DNA of 64,000 bases from Mucilaginibacter myungsuensis (GTDB lineage: Bacteria > Bacteroidota > Bacteroidia > Sphingobacteriales > Sphingobacteriaceae): contig NZ_JADFFL010000004.1 in assembly GCF_015222005.1 (NCBI RefSeq), forward strand, positions 62,001-126,000, in the 5' to 3' direction. This document shows positions 25,362 through 34,968 of the stretch, piece after piece. The translations under genes and the position numbers were made by a program. Every line of letters starts with the position of its first letter. Position 1 is the stretch's first letter. The notes under the pieces were generated by a model. The model did no database searches. It saw only the letters and a list, made by a program, of their open reading frames with translations, and was not told where the DNA came from.

Positions 25362-26885
25362 ATGCTTTTAGCTTCTCCGCTTTGGCTTTTCGCGCTGGCT
25401 GCTATCGGCATCCCGGTGGTGATCCATTTATGGAACATCCGCCCGGGGCGGACGCTAAAAGTGGGGAGCATTAGCTTGTTTAAGGAGTCGTCGCCTAAAA
25501 GCAGTCGAAGTTTTAAGTTGACGGATATCTTGCTGTTAGCCTTGCGTTGCTTTTTGTTAGCGTTGATCGTCTTGCTATTTACCGGGCCGGTATGGAAGCA
25601 AAGATCAGAAGCTGGTATCATCAAGGGTTTGATCTTGATACCCGGGGCTAATTTGACAGAGACCTACCGAACTTTTCAGCCCAAAATAGACTCGTTGATC
25701 AAAGCCGGCTATGAGCCCCGTTATTTTAGGGCTGACCTCAAAATGATCGATCTGCAAAAGGACTTAAAAACCGGTGGCACCGGATGGACAGATGATATGA
25801 ACTATTGGACGGTATTAAAACAAGTGCAATTCAAAGTTAACAGAACTCTGCGGTTGCAGATATTTACACCAAACGCGATAAGCCATTTTGAGGGCGAAAG
25901 ACCAACAACCTCGCACTACATCAACTGGAACAGTTATACGCCGATATACAGGAACGAGCACGGAGCCGCTCCGCCTGATGCCGCCGCTTGGATAGCCGGT
26001 GCATGGCTGACCCAGGCAGGTGATATCCGTTTGATCAAAGGCACTGCTAACTCGACCGGTACAGCTTTTGAATATGATAATGCCGCCATCGGCGCTGTAA
26101 GTACCAAATATATTACCGGAGTTGGTGCGCCTGGTGAACCTTATATCAGTCTTAAGAGTGACCCAGAGGTGGAGATAACGGTAGATACCGCGTATAAATA
26201 TGTGGCTATTTACGCAGATGACAAGCAAGACGCCAATTACCTGCGCTCGGCACTGCAGGCTGTTGCACAGTTGACCCAACAAAAGACCATGATCAGGATG
26301 TACGATCGTCCACAGGCCATCCCGCCCGAACAGGACTGGCTATTTTGGTTGAGCGACAAACCTATTGGCGCGGACAACCGTCAGCATAAAAACGTTTTCA
26401 AGTATGATACAGGCAAGATCTTGGTCGATGAAAGCAGGTTGAGCGACCATAACAGTGGCCTTGCTCCACAAGGTGAAACAACGATACGCTTGCATCGCAG
26501 GATAGCAAGCTCATTAAAAGGCGAACCAATTTGGACCGATAGTTACGGCAATGCGATATTGACTAAAGAGATGGGTACGACAAACGTCTATCACTTCCGG
26601 TCACGCTTTAACCCGCAATGGAGCGACCTGGTTTGGAGCGAAGAGTTCCCTAAATGGATAATGGGGCTGACCGATAACATTAAAACTAAGGCAAGCACCC
26701 ATGAACGCCGGGCTTTGGCCGAAGCGCAGATACAACCAATATTTACTAATAACGCGCCCAAAGCAGGCGGCCCGAACACCGCCGACAGCCCCCTAAACAA
26801 CTATCTATGGGTAGCCTTGGCGATCACATTTATGGCCGAACGTTGGCTATCCACGCGAAATAACCGCATACCGACAAATGATTGA
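25362..26885 (+). CDS. BatA-domain membrane protein
   Basis: 507 residues. The N-terminal BatA domain has two helices (about 3-22 and 55-77) with PLWLFALAAIGIPVVIHLWN and SFKLTDILLLALRCFLLAL. A long periplasmic part (about 80-480) without known motifs follows, then a C-terminal helix (about 478-496). BatA-type proteins form a membrane complex with MoxR/DUF58 partners. The ATG follows a repeat. The stop overlaps the next start by 8 nt, so it is coupled to the DUF4175-like gene. Confidence 0.85.
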   Translation: MLLASPLWLFALAAIGIPVVIHLWNIRPGRTLKVGSISLFKESSPKSSRSFKLTDILLLALRCFLLALIVLLFTGPVWKQRSEAGIIKGLILIPGANLTETYRTFQPKIDSLIKAGYEPRYFRADLKMIDLQKDLKTGGTGWTDDMNYWTVLKQVQFKVNRTLRLQIFTPNAISHFEGERPTTSHYINWNSYTPIYRNEHGAAPPDAAAWIAGAWLTQAGDIRLIKGTANSTGTAFEYDNAAIGAVSTKYITGVGAPGEPYISLKSDPEVEITVDTAYKYVAIYADDKQDANYLRSALQAVAQLTQQKTMIRMYDRPQAIPPEQDWLFWLSDKPIGADNRQHKNVFKYDTGKILVDESRLSDHNSGLAPQGETTIRLHRRIASSLKGEPIWTDSYGNAILTKEMGTTNVYHFRSRFNPQWSDLVWSEEFPKWIMGLTDNIKTKASTHERRALAEAQIQPIFTNNAPKAGGPNTADSPLNNYLWVALAITFMAERWLSTRNNRIPTND

Positions 26886-28989
26886 GCACACCGGCATACA
26901 TAAGATCAAAAGCTTACGGCGCAATTGGATACTTGCCCGAACTGCAGCCGCTGTGCTATTAGGCATAGCTACCGCTTTGCTGATCTTGCTGATCAATTTT
27001 GTGATCTACGGACGACACCTATTCGCACCGTTGCTGCCGGTCATGATCTTGGTGATGAGTTTGGCCTGTTTCCTGATGATGTTTAAGCCATGGAAGTTGA
27101 GCTTAGCCACCGTATTATCTTTTCTGGACAGGCAATATCCCGCTTTAGAAGAAAGTACAGGCCTGATGTTTCGCAATCCTGAAGAAATGACCTTGCTACA
27201 ACGCCTGCAGATCGACAAGATCGGGCCTGAACTTAGCCGTATATCATCGTGGCATAAGGCCTTTTTAAGGGAGTTATGGATCGCTTTGGCGGTACTGATA
27301 GCCGTAGTTTGTGCTATAAAATTGGCAGATAAGGTGGTTGTGGTAAAGACTGTTACAGGCGATAATATCCTGCGCCCTGTAAAAGACATTAAGCCCGAAA
27401 AGGTATTGCCGGAGATCTCTTCGCTTAAGCTGACCATCCATCCGCCCGCGTATACCGGCAAGGCGAGCTATTCGCAAGATAAATTTACGATACGGGTCGA
27501 GGAAGGCTCGACGGTAAGTTGGAGCATCAAAACCAATATTGAAGTATCCAAGCTGACCCTGATATTTAACGATAAGGAGCTGATCAACTTAAAGCCGGAT
27601 GCTGACTGGAAAAGCTGGACCGGATCGAGAGCGATCAACAAGCCCGGCTTTTATCAGATAGCTATCGACGGCAAACTGTCCGACCTTTACCAGATAGAGA
27701 CCATTAAAGACGCGCCGCCCGTTATCCATATCAAAACACCAAAACAATATACTTATATCGACGCGGGTGAGAAACCGCTCATTAACCTTATTGCAGCGTT
27801 AAATGACGACTACGGCCTGTCATCAGCTCTGATCCACGCCACGGTAGCCAAAGGCAGCGGCGAGGGAGTTAAATTTAAGGACTACAGTATTCCATTCGGT
27901 GCAAGCGGCAGGTCGTCACAATTGCAGCACATTTTTGATCTGCCTAAACTGAATATGGAGCCCGGTGATGAACTATATTTTTACATCGAAGCCAAAGATA
28001 ACCATCAGCAAAAAAGCCGTACGGAAGTTTATGCCGTTAACATTCAGGACACCGCTGCATTGCTGAGCATGGATGGTATCGTGAACGGCTCGGATGTGAA
28101 GCCCGAGTATTTCCGTAGTCAGCGGCAGATCATTATGGATACCGAAAAGTTACTGCGTGACAAGGATACGATGAGCCGCGAACGCTTCAATACAACATCA
28201 GGCAATATCGGGGCTGATCAAAAACTATTGCGGTTGCGCTATGGCAGATTTTTAGGGGAAGAAGATGAGTCTGACGTTGGCGGGCCGCCCGAAAACGATG
28301 AGCTCTCCAAACCCGAGAACTTCAGCAACGGCAAGATGATCTTGGACGCGATGACCGACAAGCATGATAATGCCGAGGATGCCGGGTATCTGGACCCATC
28401 TACCAAAGTCGCGCTAAAAGCTACCCTCAACGAAATGTGGCGGGCCGAACTGCATCTACGTATGTACAAACCGCAAGATGCTTTACCTTTTGAGTACAAG
28501 GCATTGCGTTTGTTGAAAGACCTGCAACAAAAATCTCGTGCCTATGTGGCAAAGACCACCTATAAACCAACGCCACTAAAAATGGAGAAACGCCTAAGCG
28601 GCGACCTGAGCAAAGTAGAGCAGCCATCTGATCATCAAATACTGAAACCTGCGATCGATCAATATGCGGACCTCAAACAAGCTGTACAGATCTTAGAGCA
28701 AGTAAAGCTAAACGGAAGCTATGCGATTACCGATAAACACATTCTGCAATTAGCCAAACAACAACTAAGCGCGAGGGCGGCGGCGCAACCCGGCATCTAT
28801 CTTAAAGCAATCAGCGCGATGAATAGGATATTGTCGACCACAAAACCGACTTTGGCAGATGTTGAATTGGTAGAAAATGCTATTCAAAAGGTATTGCCAA
28901 AAGTTCCAGTCACGCCACAAAGCAACAGTAATTCTCCCGACATGGGCTTATCCAAAACGTATTATCAAAACCTAAAACGCAACAGATGA
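26878..28989 (+). CDS. large DUF4175-like membrane protein
   Basis: 703 residues. Three N-terminal membrane helices (about 16-42, 47-65, 132-153) are followed by a ~550-residue periplasmic region. That region has an Ig-like part (KLTIHPPAYTGKASYSQDKF, KPGFYQIAIDG, DDYGLSSALIHATVAKG) and a helical C-terminus (LKATLNEMWRAELHLRMYKPQDA) rich in charged residues. The order of helices and the Ig-like segment resemble DUF4175 proteins, which accompany MoxR/DUF58 operons in other phyla. It overlaps both flanking genes. Confidence 0.65.
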   Translation: MIEHTGIHKIKSLRRNWILARTAAAVLLGIATALLILLINFVIYGRHLFAPLLPVMILVMSLACFLMMFKPWKLSLATVLSFLDRQYPALEESTGLMFRNPEEMTLLQRLQIDKIGPELSRISSWHKAFLRELWIALAVLIAVVCAIKLADKVVVVKTVTGDNILRPVKDIKPEKVLPEISSLKLTIHPPAYTGKASYSQDKFTIRVEEGSTVSWSIKTNIEVSKLTLIFNDKELINLKPDADWKSWTGSRAINKPGFYQIAIDGKLSDLYQIETIKDAPPVIHIKTPKQYTYIDAGEKPLINLIAALNDDYGLSSALIHATVAKGSGEGVKFKDYSIPFGASGRSSQLQHIFDLPKLNMEPGDELYFYIEAKDNHQQKSRTEVYAVNIQDTAALLSMDGIVNGSDVKPEYFRSQRQIIMDTEKLLRDKDTMSRERFNTTSGNIGADQKLLRLRYGRFLGEEDESDVGGPPENDELSKPENFSNGKMILDAMTDKHDNAEDAGYLDPSTKVALKATLNEMWRAELHLRMYKPQDALPFEYKALRLLKDLQQKSRAYVAKTTYKPTPLKMEKRLSGDLSKVEQPSDHQILKPAIDQYADLKQAVQILEQVKLNGSYAITDKHILQLAKQQLSARAAAQPGIYLKAISAMNRILSTTKPTLADVELVENAIQKVLPKVPVTPQSNSNSPDMGLSKTYYQNLKRNR

Positions 28990-30770
28990 TGAATTGGGAT
29001 AATACGGTTTTGGTGGTGTGTGGAGTGATGGTGCTGATAGCCATTTACTTTGAATACCGCAGGGCGAACAAGCAGTATTTAGTCTTAAGGATAGTTGTTG
29101 TGATGTTGGCATTTGTTGGTCTGCTGGGGTTGATATACCCGTTTAAATATACTGCGGCTGTCAAAGCGAACGGCAAGCCCAAGATCTTGCTGACCGAAGG
29201 GTTCAATAAGGACAGTCTAGCAAGTTATGATAGTATTTTCACAACAGATCCTGCCGTTCATCAACAATATCCCAAAGCAAAATTGGTAACGACAGCGAGT
29301 GACCTTGCAACTGATAGCACACATTTGTCCCCTGTCAAAATATTGGGTTATGGCTTTGATGCAACATCGTTAAATGAATTAAAAGGCAATTTGTTAAGCT
29401 TTTTACCTTCTCCTATTCCTGATGGCTTTATTACTGCAAATTGGAGCACCGAGTTAAAGACCGGGCGAGCTTTTATTGTGCAAGGCATTTATAAAAACAC
29501 TACTGACAAGCCATATCAGCTTTATCTTGATGGACTGAATACCCATTTGGATTCGACGACGATAAAACCCGGCACCAATACGTCGTTCGCATTAAAAACT
29601 ACTCCAAAGCATGCCAGCAAAGCTGTTTACAAATTGACGGTGATGGATGGACGAGATACGGTCGAAAGCCAAAACATCCCTGTTTATATCGAACCTGCTC
29701 AACCTATCAAAGTGATGATGCTATCATCCTCGCCTGATTTTGAGGTTAAGTTCCTCAAAGACTGGCTGACATCCAAAGGCTACGGCGTCGCGTCGCGCAC
29801 CGATATCAGCAAAGGCAAATTCGGGCAGGACTTTGTGAATGTGGATCAGGCTGATCTGTCGAAATTATCTCCGTCGATGTTATCCAAGTTTGATGCTGTA
29901 ATTAGCGACCTATCGAGCGTAAGCAGCCTATCCACCGCTGAAAGCAATTATTTGCAAAATGAGATATCGCAAAAAGGACTAGGGCTGATCATCAGGTCGG
30001 ATAGCATGGATAAAAAAAATGGCTGGTTACAAAGAAGCTTTCCGCTGATCAGATCAGGGAATGCTCCTTTAAAACCATCGGTGTTGGCGATAGCAGGCTC
30101 AATGAGAACGGCTAAACTCAACATCGCCCCTGATCGCATCGGTCTAAAAAATCACAGTCGCGCTTTGGTTACCGACGACCAGGGGAAGGCTTTGACGGCA
30201 TCAGTATTGAGTGGTTCAGGCAGGCTAATATTTACAACGCTGAACGATACCTACACCTGGGCACTATCAGGTAATAAAGTAGACTATGCTAACATATGGT
30301 CGGCTTTGCTGGACGAGGCATTGCGCAAGTTGCCACTAAACAAAACCTGGCAGGTAGACACTCGCATACCAATGCCGGGGCAGCAAGTGAGCATCACGTA
30401 CGAAGGGCAATTTCCAGCGAACGGCGTTGTCATTAACCAAGATCGGGTTTACGCTGCGCAGGATGCATCGATGCCGTTCCGTCAAAGTTTTATTTATTGG
30501 CCTGAGCATGCCGGATGGCAGCAAATCAAGCCCGAAAACGGCACACCCTTTTGGTGGTATGCATGGCCTAAAGCAAGCTGGAAAAGCATCGTAGCGGCGC
30601 AAAGAATCGCGGCGACGCAAAAATTTGTCGACCAAAATAAGGCGACTATCGGCGGTTCTCACCAAGTGAACGTAAAAACCAAGATACCGATATCCAAGAT
30701 CTGGTTTTTTATCCTATTTTTAGTGGCGGCTACCTTTTTATGGGCAGAAAGCAAATTCTTTAGCTCGTAG
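28986..30770 (+). CDS. membrane protein with glutamine-amidotransferase-like domain
   Basis: 594 residues. Two N-terminal helices (about 8-22 and 30-52), a periplasmic part, and a flavodoxin/GATase-like segment (IKVMMLSSSPDFEVKFLKDW, SMLSKFDAVISDLSSV, GLGLIIRSDS at about 238-345). A C-terminal helix follows (about 573-590). Amidotransferase-like membrane proteins are the usual last member of MoxR-DUF58-BatA operons. No catalytic Cys-His-Glu triad is evident in the segment, so it may be non-catalytic. The start overlaps the previous stop by 4 nt. Confidence 0.68.
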   Translation: MMNWDNTVLVVCGVMVLIAIYFEYRRANKQYLVLRIVVVMLAFVGLLGLIYPFKYTAAVKANGKPKILLTEGFNKDSLASYDSIFTTDPAVHQQYPKAKLVTTASDLATDSTHLSPVKILGYGFDATSLNELKGNLLSFLPSPIPDGFITANWSTELKTGRAFIVQGIYKNTTDKPYQLYLDGLNTHLDSTTIKPGTNTSFALKTTPKHASKAVYKLTVMDGRDTVESQNIPVYIEPAQPIKVMMLSSSPDFEVKFLKDWLTSKGYGVASRTDISKGKFGQDFVNVDQADLSKLSPSMLSKFDAVISDLSSVSSLSTAESNYLQNEISQKGLGLIIRSDSMDKKNGWLQRSFPLIRSGNAPLKPSVLAIAGSMRTAKLNIAPDRIGLKNHSRALVTDDQGKALTASVLSGSGRLIFTTLNDTYTWALSGNKVDYANIWSALLDEALRKLPLNKTWQVDTRIPMPGQQVSITYEGQFPANGVVINQDRVYAAQDASMPFRQSFIYWPEHAGWQQIKPENGTPFWWYAWPKASWKSIVAAQRIAATQKFVDQNKATIGGSHQVNVKTKIPISKIWFFILFLVAATFLWAESKFFSS

Positions 30771-30820
30771 CCGACACATCATCACAAAACTGAACACAAA
30801 CTAACTCATATCATTAAAAA

Positions 30821-30825
30821 GGAGG
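30821..30825 (+). promoter_or_regulatory. Shine-Dalgarno site of the TldD-like gene
   Basis: AAGGAGG with core GGAGG at 30821-30825, 7 nt before the TTG at 30833. A site this strong is unusual in Bacteroidota and fixes the TTG as the start. Confidence 0.7.
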
Positions 30826-30832
30826 ACTAACT

Positions 30833-32470
30833 TTGAAACGCAGAGATTTCATTTTCCTATCGGGCCTCGGTGCAAGCGCTATGATGCTGCCCGACCTCTC
30901 GGCCTTTGGCAGGTCTATCGACCCGCAGCAATTGCTGGATCCGATAGACATCAAGACAAAAAAAATGCTGGCCGACATTGCCCTTAACAGTGCCAAAACC
31001 CTGGGCGCAAGTTATGCCGACGTACGCATCGGCCGTTACTTATCGCAGAACGTTTCTACCCGCGAGCAGCGCGTGCAGAACGTATCTAACAGCGAATCAT
31101 TCGGCGTCGGCATCCGTGTGATTGCCAATGGTTGCTGGGGTTTTGCGGCTACCAATGATGTAACTAAGGACGGCATGGCTAAAACGGCCGCCCGTGCCGT
31201 TGCAGTTGCTAAAGCCAATGCCAAGATCGGCGGTAAACCTGTGGATCTGGCCCCGCAAAAAGGCTATGGCGAGGTTAGCTGGAAAGCACCGATAGAAAAG
31301 AACGCCTTCGAGGTGCCTATCAAAGAGAAAGTTGAACTGCTATTGGCAGCCAATGCCATCGCGATGAAAGGCGGCGCTAACTTTGTCAACTCGGGTATCT
31401 CTACGATCAACGAGCAAAAATATTTCGCGTCGACGGACGGCTCATACATCGATCAGGATATCCATCGTATATCGCCTAACTTCAGCGTCACCAAAAGTGA
31501 CCCGACCACAGGCGAGTTCCAAACGCAATCGGCGCTGTCATCCCCGATGGGATTAGGCTTTGAATACCTGACACCTTCGGAATCCGAAAAAGTAAAAGGC
31601 ATCGTTACCCGCTATAAACAGCGTTACGATATCTTGGAAGACATTGCCCAGGCAACTCGCAATGTTGGCGAAAAATTAAAGTCGAAGTCGGTTGAGCCGG
31701 GTAAATATGACCTGGTTTTAGACCCGTCTCACTTATGGTTGACCATTCACGAGTCTGTAGGTCACCCTACTGAACTTGACCGCGTGCTGGGTTACGAGGC
31801 TAATTTTGCCGGCACCAGCTTTGTATCGCTGGATAAGGTAAAGTCAGGCACGTTCAAATACGGCAGCGAACATGTGAATATCCATGCCGATAAGTTACAA
31901 AAAGGGTCCTTAGGCGCGGTAGGTTACGATGATGAAGGCGTAAAATGCGGCGAGTGGGAGATCATTAAAGATGGTATTTTGGTTGGCCTGCAAGCTACCC
32001 GCGATCAGGCTAAGGTGATGGGGCTATCCGCCTCGCAAGGTTGCTGCTATGCCGACGGTTGGGATTCGGTGCAGTTCCAAAGGATGCCTAACGTATCGTT
32101 AAAACCGGGCAAAACGCCAATGTCGCCTGATGACATGATCAAGAATGTAGAGAAAGGTATTTTCATTGTTAATAACGGTTCGTTCTCTATCGATCAGCAG
32201 CGCTATAACTTCCAATTTGGCGGTCAGCTGTTTTACGAGATCAAGAACGGCAAGATCGTTGGTCAGGTGAATGATGTGGCTTACCAGGCCAACACCCGCG
32301 AGTTCTGGAACTCGTGCACAGGCGTTTGCGATGAAAAGGATTACCGTTTAGGCGGATCGTTCTCTGATGGTAAAGGTCAGCCGCAGCAGGTGAGCGCCGT
32401 GTCGCACGGTTCGTCTACCGCACGTTTTAATGGGGTAAATGTTATAAACACTAAAAAGAAGATCGGGTAA
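30833..32470 (+). CDS. tldD: TldD-family metallopeptidase with Tat signal
   Basis: 545 residues, starting at TTG 30833. Residues 1-27 form a twin-arginine signal (MKRRDFIFLSGLGASAMM). The zinc motif is HESVGH (His306-His311, LTIHESVGHPTELDR), then the C-terminal GFGGQLFYEIKNGKIVGQV-like stretch and CGVCDEKDY-like NSCTGVCDEKDYRLG. TldD pairs with TldE to make a protease that processes ribosomally made peptides or disordered chains. Here it follows the MoxR operon with 62 bp between. The Tat signal would send it to the periplasm, unlike the cytoplasmic E. coli TldD. Confidence 0.92.
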   Translation: MKRRDFIFLSGLGASAMMLPDLSAFGRSIDPQQLLDPIDIKTKKMLADIALNSAKTLGASYADVRIGRYLSQNVSTREQRVQNVSNSESFGVGIRVIANGCWGFAATNDVTKDGMAKTAARAVAVAKANAKIGGKPVDLAPQKGYGEVSWKAPIEKNAFEVPIKEKVELLLAANAIAMKGGANFVNSGISTINEQKYFASTDGSYIDQDIHRISPNFSVTKSDPTTGEFQTQSALSSPMGLGFEYLTPSESEKVKGIVTRYKQRYDILEDIAQATRNVGEKLKSKSVEPGKYDLVLDPSHLWLTIHESVGHPTELDRVLGYEANFAGTSFVSLDKVKSGTFKYGSEHVNIHADKLQKGSLGAVGYDDEGVKCGEWEIIKDGILVGLQATRDQAKVMGLSASQGCCYADGWDSVQFQRMPNVSLKPGKTPMSPDDMIKNVEKGIFIVNNGSFSIDQQRYNFQFGGQLFYEIKNGKIVGQVNDVAYQANTREFWNSCTGVCDEKDYRLGGSFSDGKGQPQQVSAVSHGSSTARFNGVNVINTKKKIG

Positions 32471-32475
32471 TAACC

Positions 32476-33813
32476 ATGGCCATATTAACGAAAGAAGAAG
32501 CACAAGCTTTATTAAAGAAAGTGCTTAGTTACTCCAAAGCCGACGAGTGTGAAGTATTTGTAGGCGGCAGCATCGGCGGTAATATCCGTACGGCGCTTAA
32601 CGCGGTTTCCACTGCAGGCGAGACCGATACCACCAGTTTATCGGTAAGCTCGACCTTTGGCAAAAAGACGGGATCTGCAAGTATTAACGAGTTTGATGAT
32701 GCATCGTTAGAGAAAGTTGTTCGCCGCTCGGAAGAATTAGCTCAACTTGCTCCCGAGAACCCGGAGCACATGCCACCATTGGGCCCTGCAACATTCAAGG
32801 ATTCTATAACTTTTAATGCAGACACCGCCGCCATGACACCGGACACCCGTGCCGACCTGATCGCTCAAAGTATGAAGGCGACCAAAGAAGCGGGTTTGGT
32901 ACAAGCAGGCTTCTTAGAGAACTCATCAGGCTTTAGCGCGACCATGAACAATAAAGGCTTGTTCGCTTATAACAAGTCGTCGGGCGTTACTTTCTCTGTC
33001 ACTACCCGCGATGATGCAGGCAGCATATCGGGCTATGCCGCACGCGGTTTTACCGACATTAAAAAGCTGGATACCTACGGCGCGACCAAGATCGCTACCA
33101 TAAAAGCCAACGCGTCTAAAAACGCTAAAGCTATCGAACCGGGTAAATATACCGTGATATTGGAGCCGACCGCAGGAGCTTATATGTTGGAGAACATGTT
33201 CCGTTTTGACGCAAGGAGTGCCGAAGAAGGCCGTAGTTTCCTGAGTAAAAAAGGTGTTAAAGGTGCTACCCGTTTGGGTGATCAATTGGTGGATGAAAAA
33301 GTATCGATCTACTCCGACCCTTTTAACCCTGATCTGCCAAGCGGCACCTGGAGCGGCGATGGCTTGCCATTAGAAAAAACCTATTGGATAGAAAAAGGCA
33401 TACTGAAAAACCTCAGCTACTCCCGTTACTGGGCACAGCAAAAAGGCGTTAAACCGGTGCCGGGTCCAAGCAATATCATTATGGAAGGCGGCAACAGCAC
33501 GCTCGAAGAAATGATCGCAAGTACCGAGCGTGGTATCCTGGTTTCGCGCCTTTGGTATATCCGTATGGTGGATCAGCAATCACTAATGCTTACCGGCCTT
33601 ACACGTGACGGTACATTCCTGATCGAGAATGGTAAGATCAAAGCCCCGGTAAAGAATTTCCGTTTTAACGAAAGCCCGATCATCATGCTGAACAATGTGG
33701 AAGCCTTGGGTAAACCCGAGCGCGCCATCAGCGTAGAAAGCTACCGCAGCTACATGATCCCGCCAATGAAGATCCGCGAGTTCAACTTTACATCGCTGAG
33801 CGACGCGGTTTAG
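32476..33813 (+). CDS. pmbA: TldE/PmbA-family protein, partner of TldD
   Basis: 445 residues. The PmbA/TldE pattern is SKADECEVFVGGSIGGNIRTALNAV at the start and PGKYTVILEPTAGAYMLENMF in the middle, where TldD has its zinc motif. No HExxxH is present, as expected for the non-catalytic partner. It starts 5 nt after the tldD stop. It carries no signal sequence while TldD has one, so the pair would need co-export or the TldD signal is not used. A terminator follows. Confidence 0.93.
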   Translation: MAILTKEEAQALLKKVLSYSKADECEVFVGGSIGGNIRTALNAVSTAGETDTTSLSVSSTFGKKTGSASINEFDDASLEKVVRRSEELAQLAPENPEHMPPLGPATFKDSITFNADTAAMTPDTRADLIAQSMKATKEAGLVQAGFLENSSGFSATMNNKGLFAYNKSSGVTFSVTTRDDAGSISGYAARGFTDIKKLDTYGATKIATIKANASKNAKAIEPGKYTVILEPTAGAYMLENMFRFDARSAEEGRSFLSKKGVKGATRLGDQLVDEKVSIYSDPFNPDLPSGTWSGDGLPLEKTYWIEKGILKNLSYSRYWAQQKGVKPVPGPSNIIMEGGNSTLEEMIASTERGILVSRLWYIRMVDQQSLMLTGLTRDGTFLIENGKIKAPVKNFRFNESPIIMLNNVEALGKPERAISVESYRSYMIPPMKIREFNFTSLSDAV

Positions 33814-33828
33814 TCGAGTCATTTGCCT

Positions 33829-33985
33829 GACGGCGTCATTCGCTTCGCTTTCATTGGGTCATTAGTAAAAGAGGTGTTCCGATCGTTTTCGGAACACCTC
33901 TTTTCTTTTACCTTTCCGCACAAGACCAATGGCAGCGAAGCGCAATGCCCCAATGACGCCGAAGGCATAATGACAGCGAAGCCTA
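33829..33985. repeat. composite palindromic region around the tldE terminator
   Basis: The outer words TGACGGCGTCATTCGCTTCG (left) and the inverse CAATGACGCCGAAGGCATAA with GCAGCGAAGCGCAATG (right) enclose the terminator at 33867-33904. This is a further family of dispersed inverted repeat. Confidence 0.6.
33867..33904. terminator. intrinsic terminator after tldE
   Basis: AAAAGAGGTGTTCCGA pairs perfectly with TCGGAACACCTCTTTT around a 6-nt loop, with T-runs on both sides. It ends the MoxR-TldE transcript and could also act for the convergent VOC gene. Confidence 0.85.
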
Positions 33986-34378
33986 CATCACCACACCCTC
34001 TATCGAATGCAAACCAATGCGGTTTCCTTCGGTATCCATAAAAACTGCCATGGTACCATACTCAGGGGCGATCAATGTTTTAGGGACTATCACCTGACCA
34101 CCAGCAGATTCGATGCGATCGATAATAGCTTGGATATCCGGGTTGGCATTCAGGTAGATCAGCACGCCTTTGTCCGAAGGGCCGTGAAACTCGCTTGCTT
34201 CGCATAGTGCGCCGCCGATGCCGGTCATGGGGTCATTAATGGGAAACATCCTCATTTTGTAGCCGTCCATGTCCATTTTTGCCATTTCGATACCGAAGAT
34301 AGCTTCATAAAATTTTTGTGCGCGGTCGATATCCGTAGCAGGGATCTCGAACCAGCTGATAGCGTTGTCAAATGTCAT
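33983..34378 (-). CDS. VOC (glyoxalase/bleomycin-resistance-like) protein
   Basis: 131 residues. It begins AISWFEIPATDIDRAQKFYE and has a second half with QVIVPKTLIAPEYGTMAVFMDTEGNRIGLHS, the paired beta-alpha-beta-beta-beta units of the VOC fold. Metal-ligand residues cannot be set by eye. The substrate is unknown. It ends in repeat sequence and is divergent from the DoxX-like gene. Confidence 0.85.
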   Translation of the reverse strand: MTFDNAISWFEIPATDIDRAQKFYEAIFGIEMAKMDMDGYKMRMFPINDPMTGIGGALCEASEFHGPSDKGVLIYLNANPDIQAIIDRIESAGGQVIVPKTLIAPEYGTMAVFMDTEGNRIGLHSIEGVVM

Positions 34379-34470
34379 GATAATATTGATTGATCGGTTT
34401 CCCCGAAGTTAGAGATATCATCCGGTCTAAACAACAAATAAGCAGGTTATTATCACCATTCGTCGGTATT

Positions 34471-34503
34471 TTGTTATGCAACTATGCGAGGTGGTTATCT
34501 TTG
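34471..34503 (+). promoter_or_regulatory. putative promoter of the second DoxX-like gene
   Basis: TTG (34471-34473), 22 bp, then TATCTTTG (34496-34503), a full -7 match. The transcript start is near 34510, so ATG 34519 is the likely start codon. Confidence 0.45.
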
Positions 34504-34518
34504 TGTAAACAGGTAGTT

Positions 34519-34968
34519 ATGAAACCACTAATAGTACTTTTTGTCGTTTTCGGGATCGCATGCGCCGTGACATTTTTCACGGTCGGTCATGTAGATCTGA
34601 TGCTGAGCGGCCGCATCGCAATGGCTGTTATGCTGCAGTTTACAGCTATGGGGCACTTTAAATTTGCCGATGGTATGGCCATGATGTTGCCGCCTGTTAT
34701 TCCATTTAAAAAACCAATGATATGGGCGACGGGAGTGATCGAGATAGCAGCCGCTGTCGGTCTGCTCACCAGCCTTTATCAAATGACTGGCAAGTTGCTG
34801 ATCGTATTCTTTATCCTGCTCACCCCGGCAAATATCTATGCTGCAACAAAAAAGGTCAACCTGGAAAAAGCCAACTACGAGGGTGACGGGTTGAATTATC
34901 TTTGGTTCAGAATACCTTTACAAGTTTTGTTTATTTGGTGGGTTTGGTACTTCGCGATAGCCCCCTAA
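34519..34968 (+). CDS. DoxX-like membrane protein
   Basis: 149 residues from ATG 34519. Four or five membrane helices. The family pattern reads TAMGHFKFADGMAMMLPP and ATGVIEIAAAVGLL, similar to but not the same as the protein at 15702-16091. Function is unknown. Its stop codon TAA falls inside a CCCCCTAA repeat that also encodes the C-terminus of the convergent Ada-type gene. Confidence 0.72.
   Translation: MKPLIVLFVVFGIACAVTFFTVGHVDLMLSGRIAMAVMLQFTAMGHFKFADGMAMMLPPVIPFKKPMIWATGVIEIAAAVGLLTSLYQMTGKLLIVFFILLTPANIYAATKKVNLEKANYEGDGLNYLWFRIPLQVLFIWWVWYFAIAP

Noticed and set aside
30833..33813. microcin/RiPP precursor next to TldD/TldE
   Set aside because: No small open frame with leader-like sequence is adjacent. 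The short frames present are antisense shadows.
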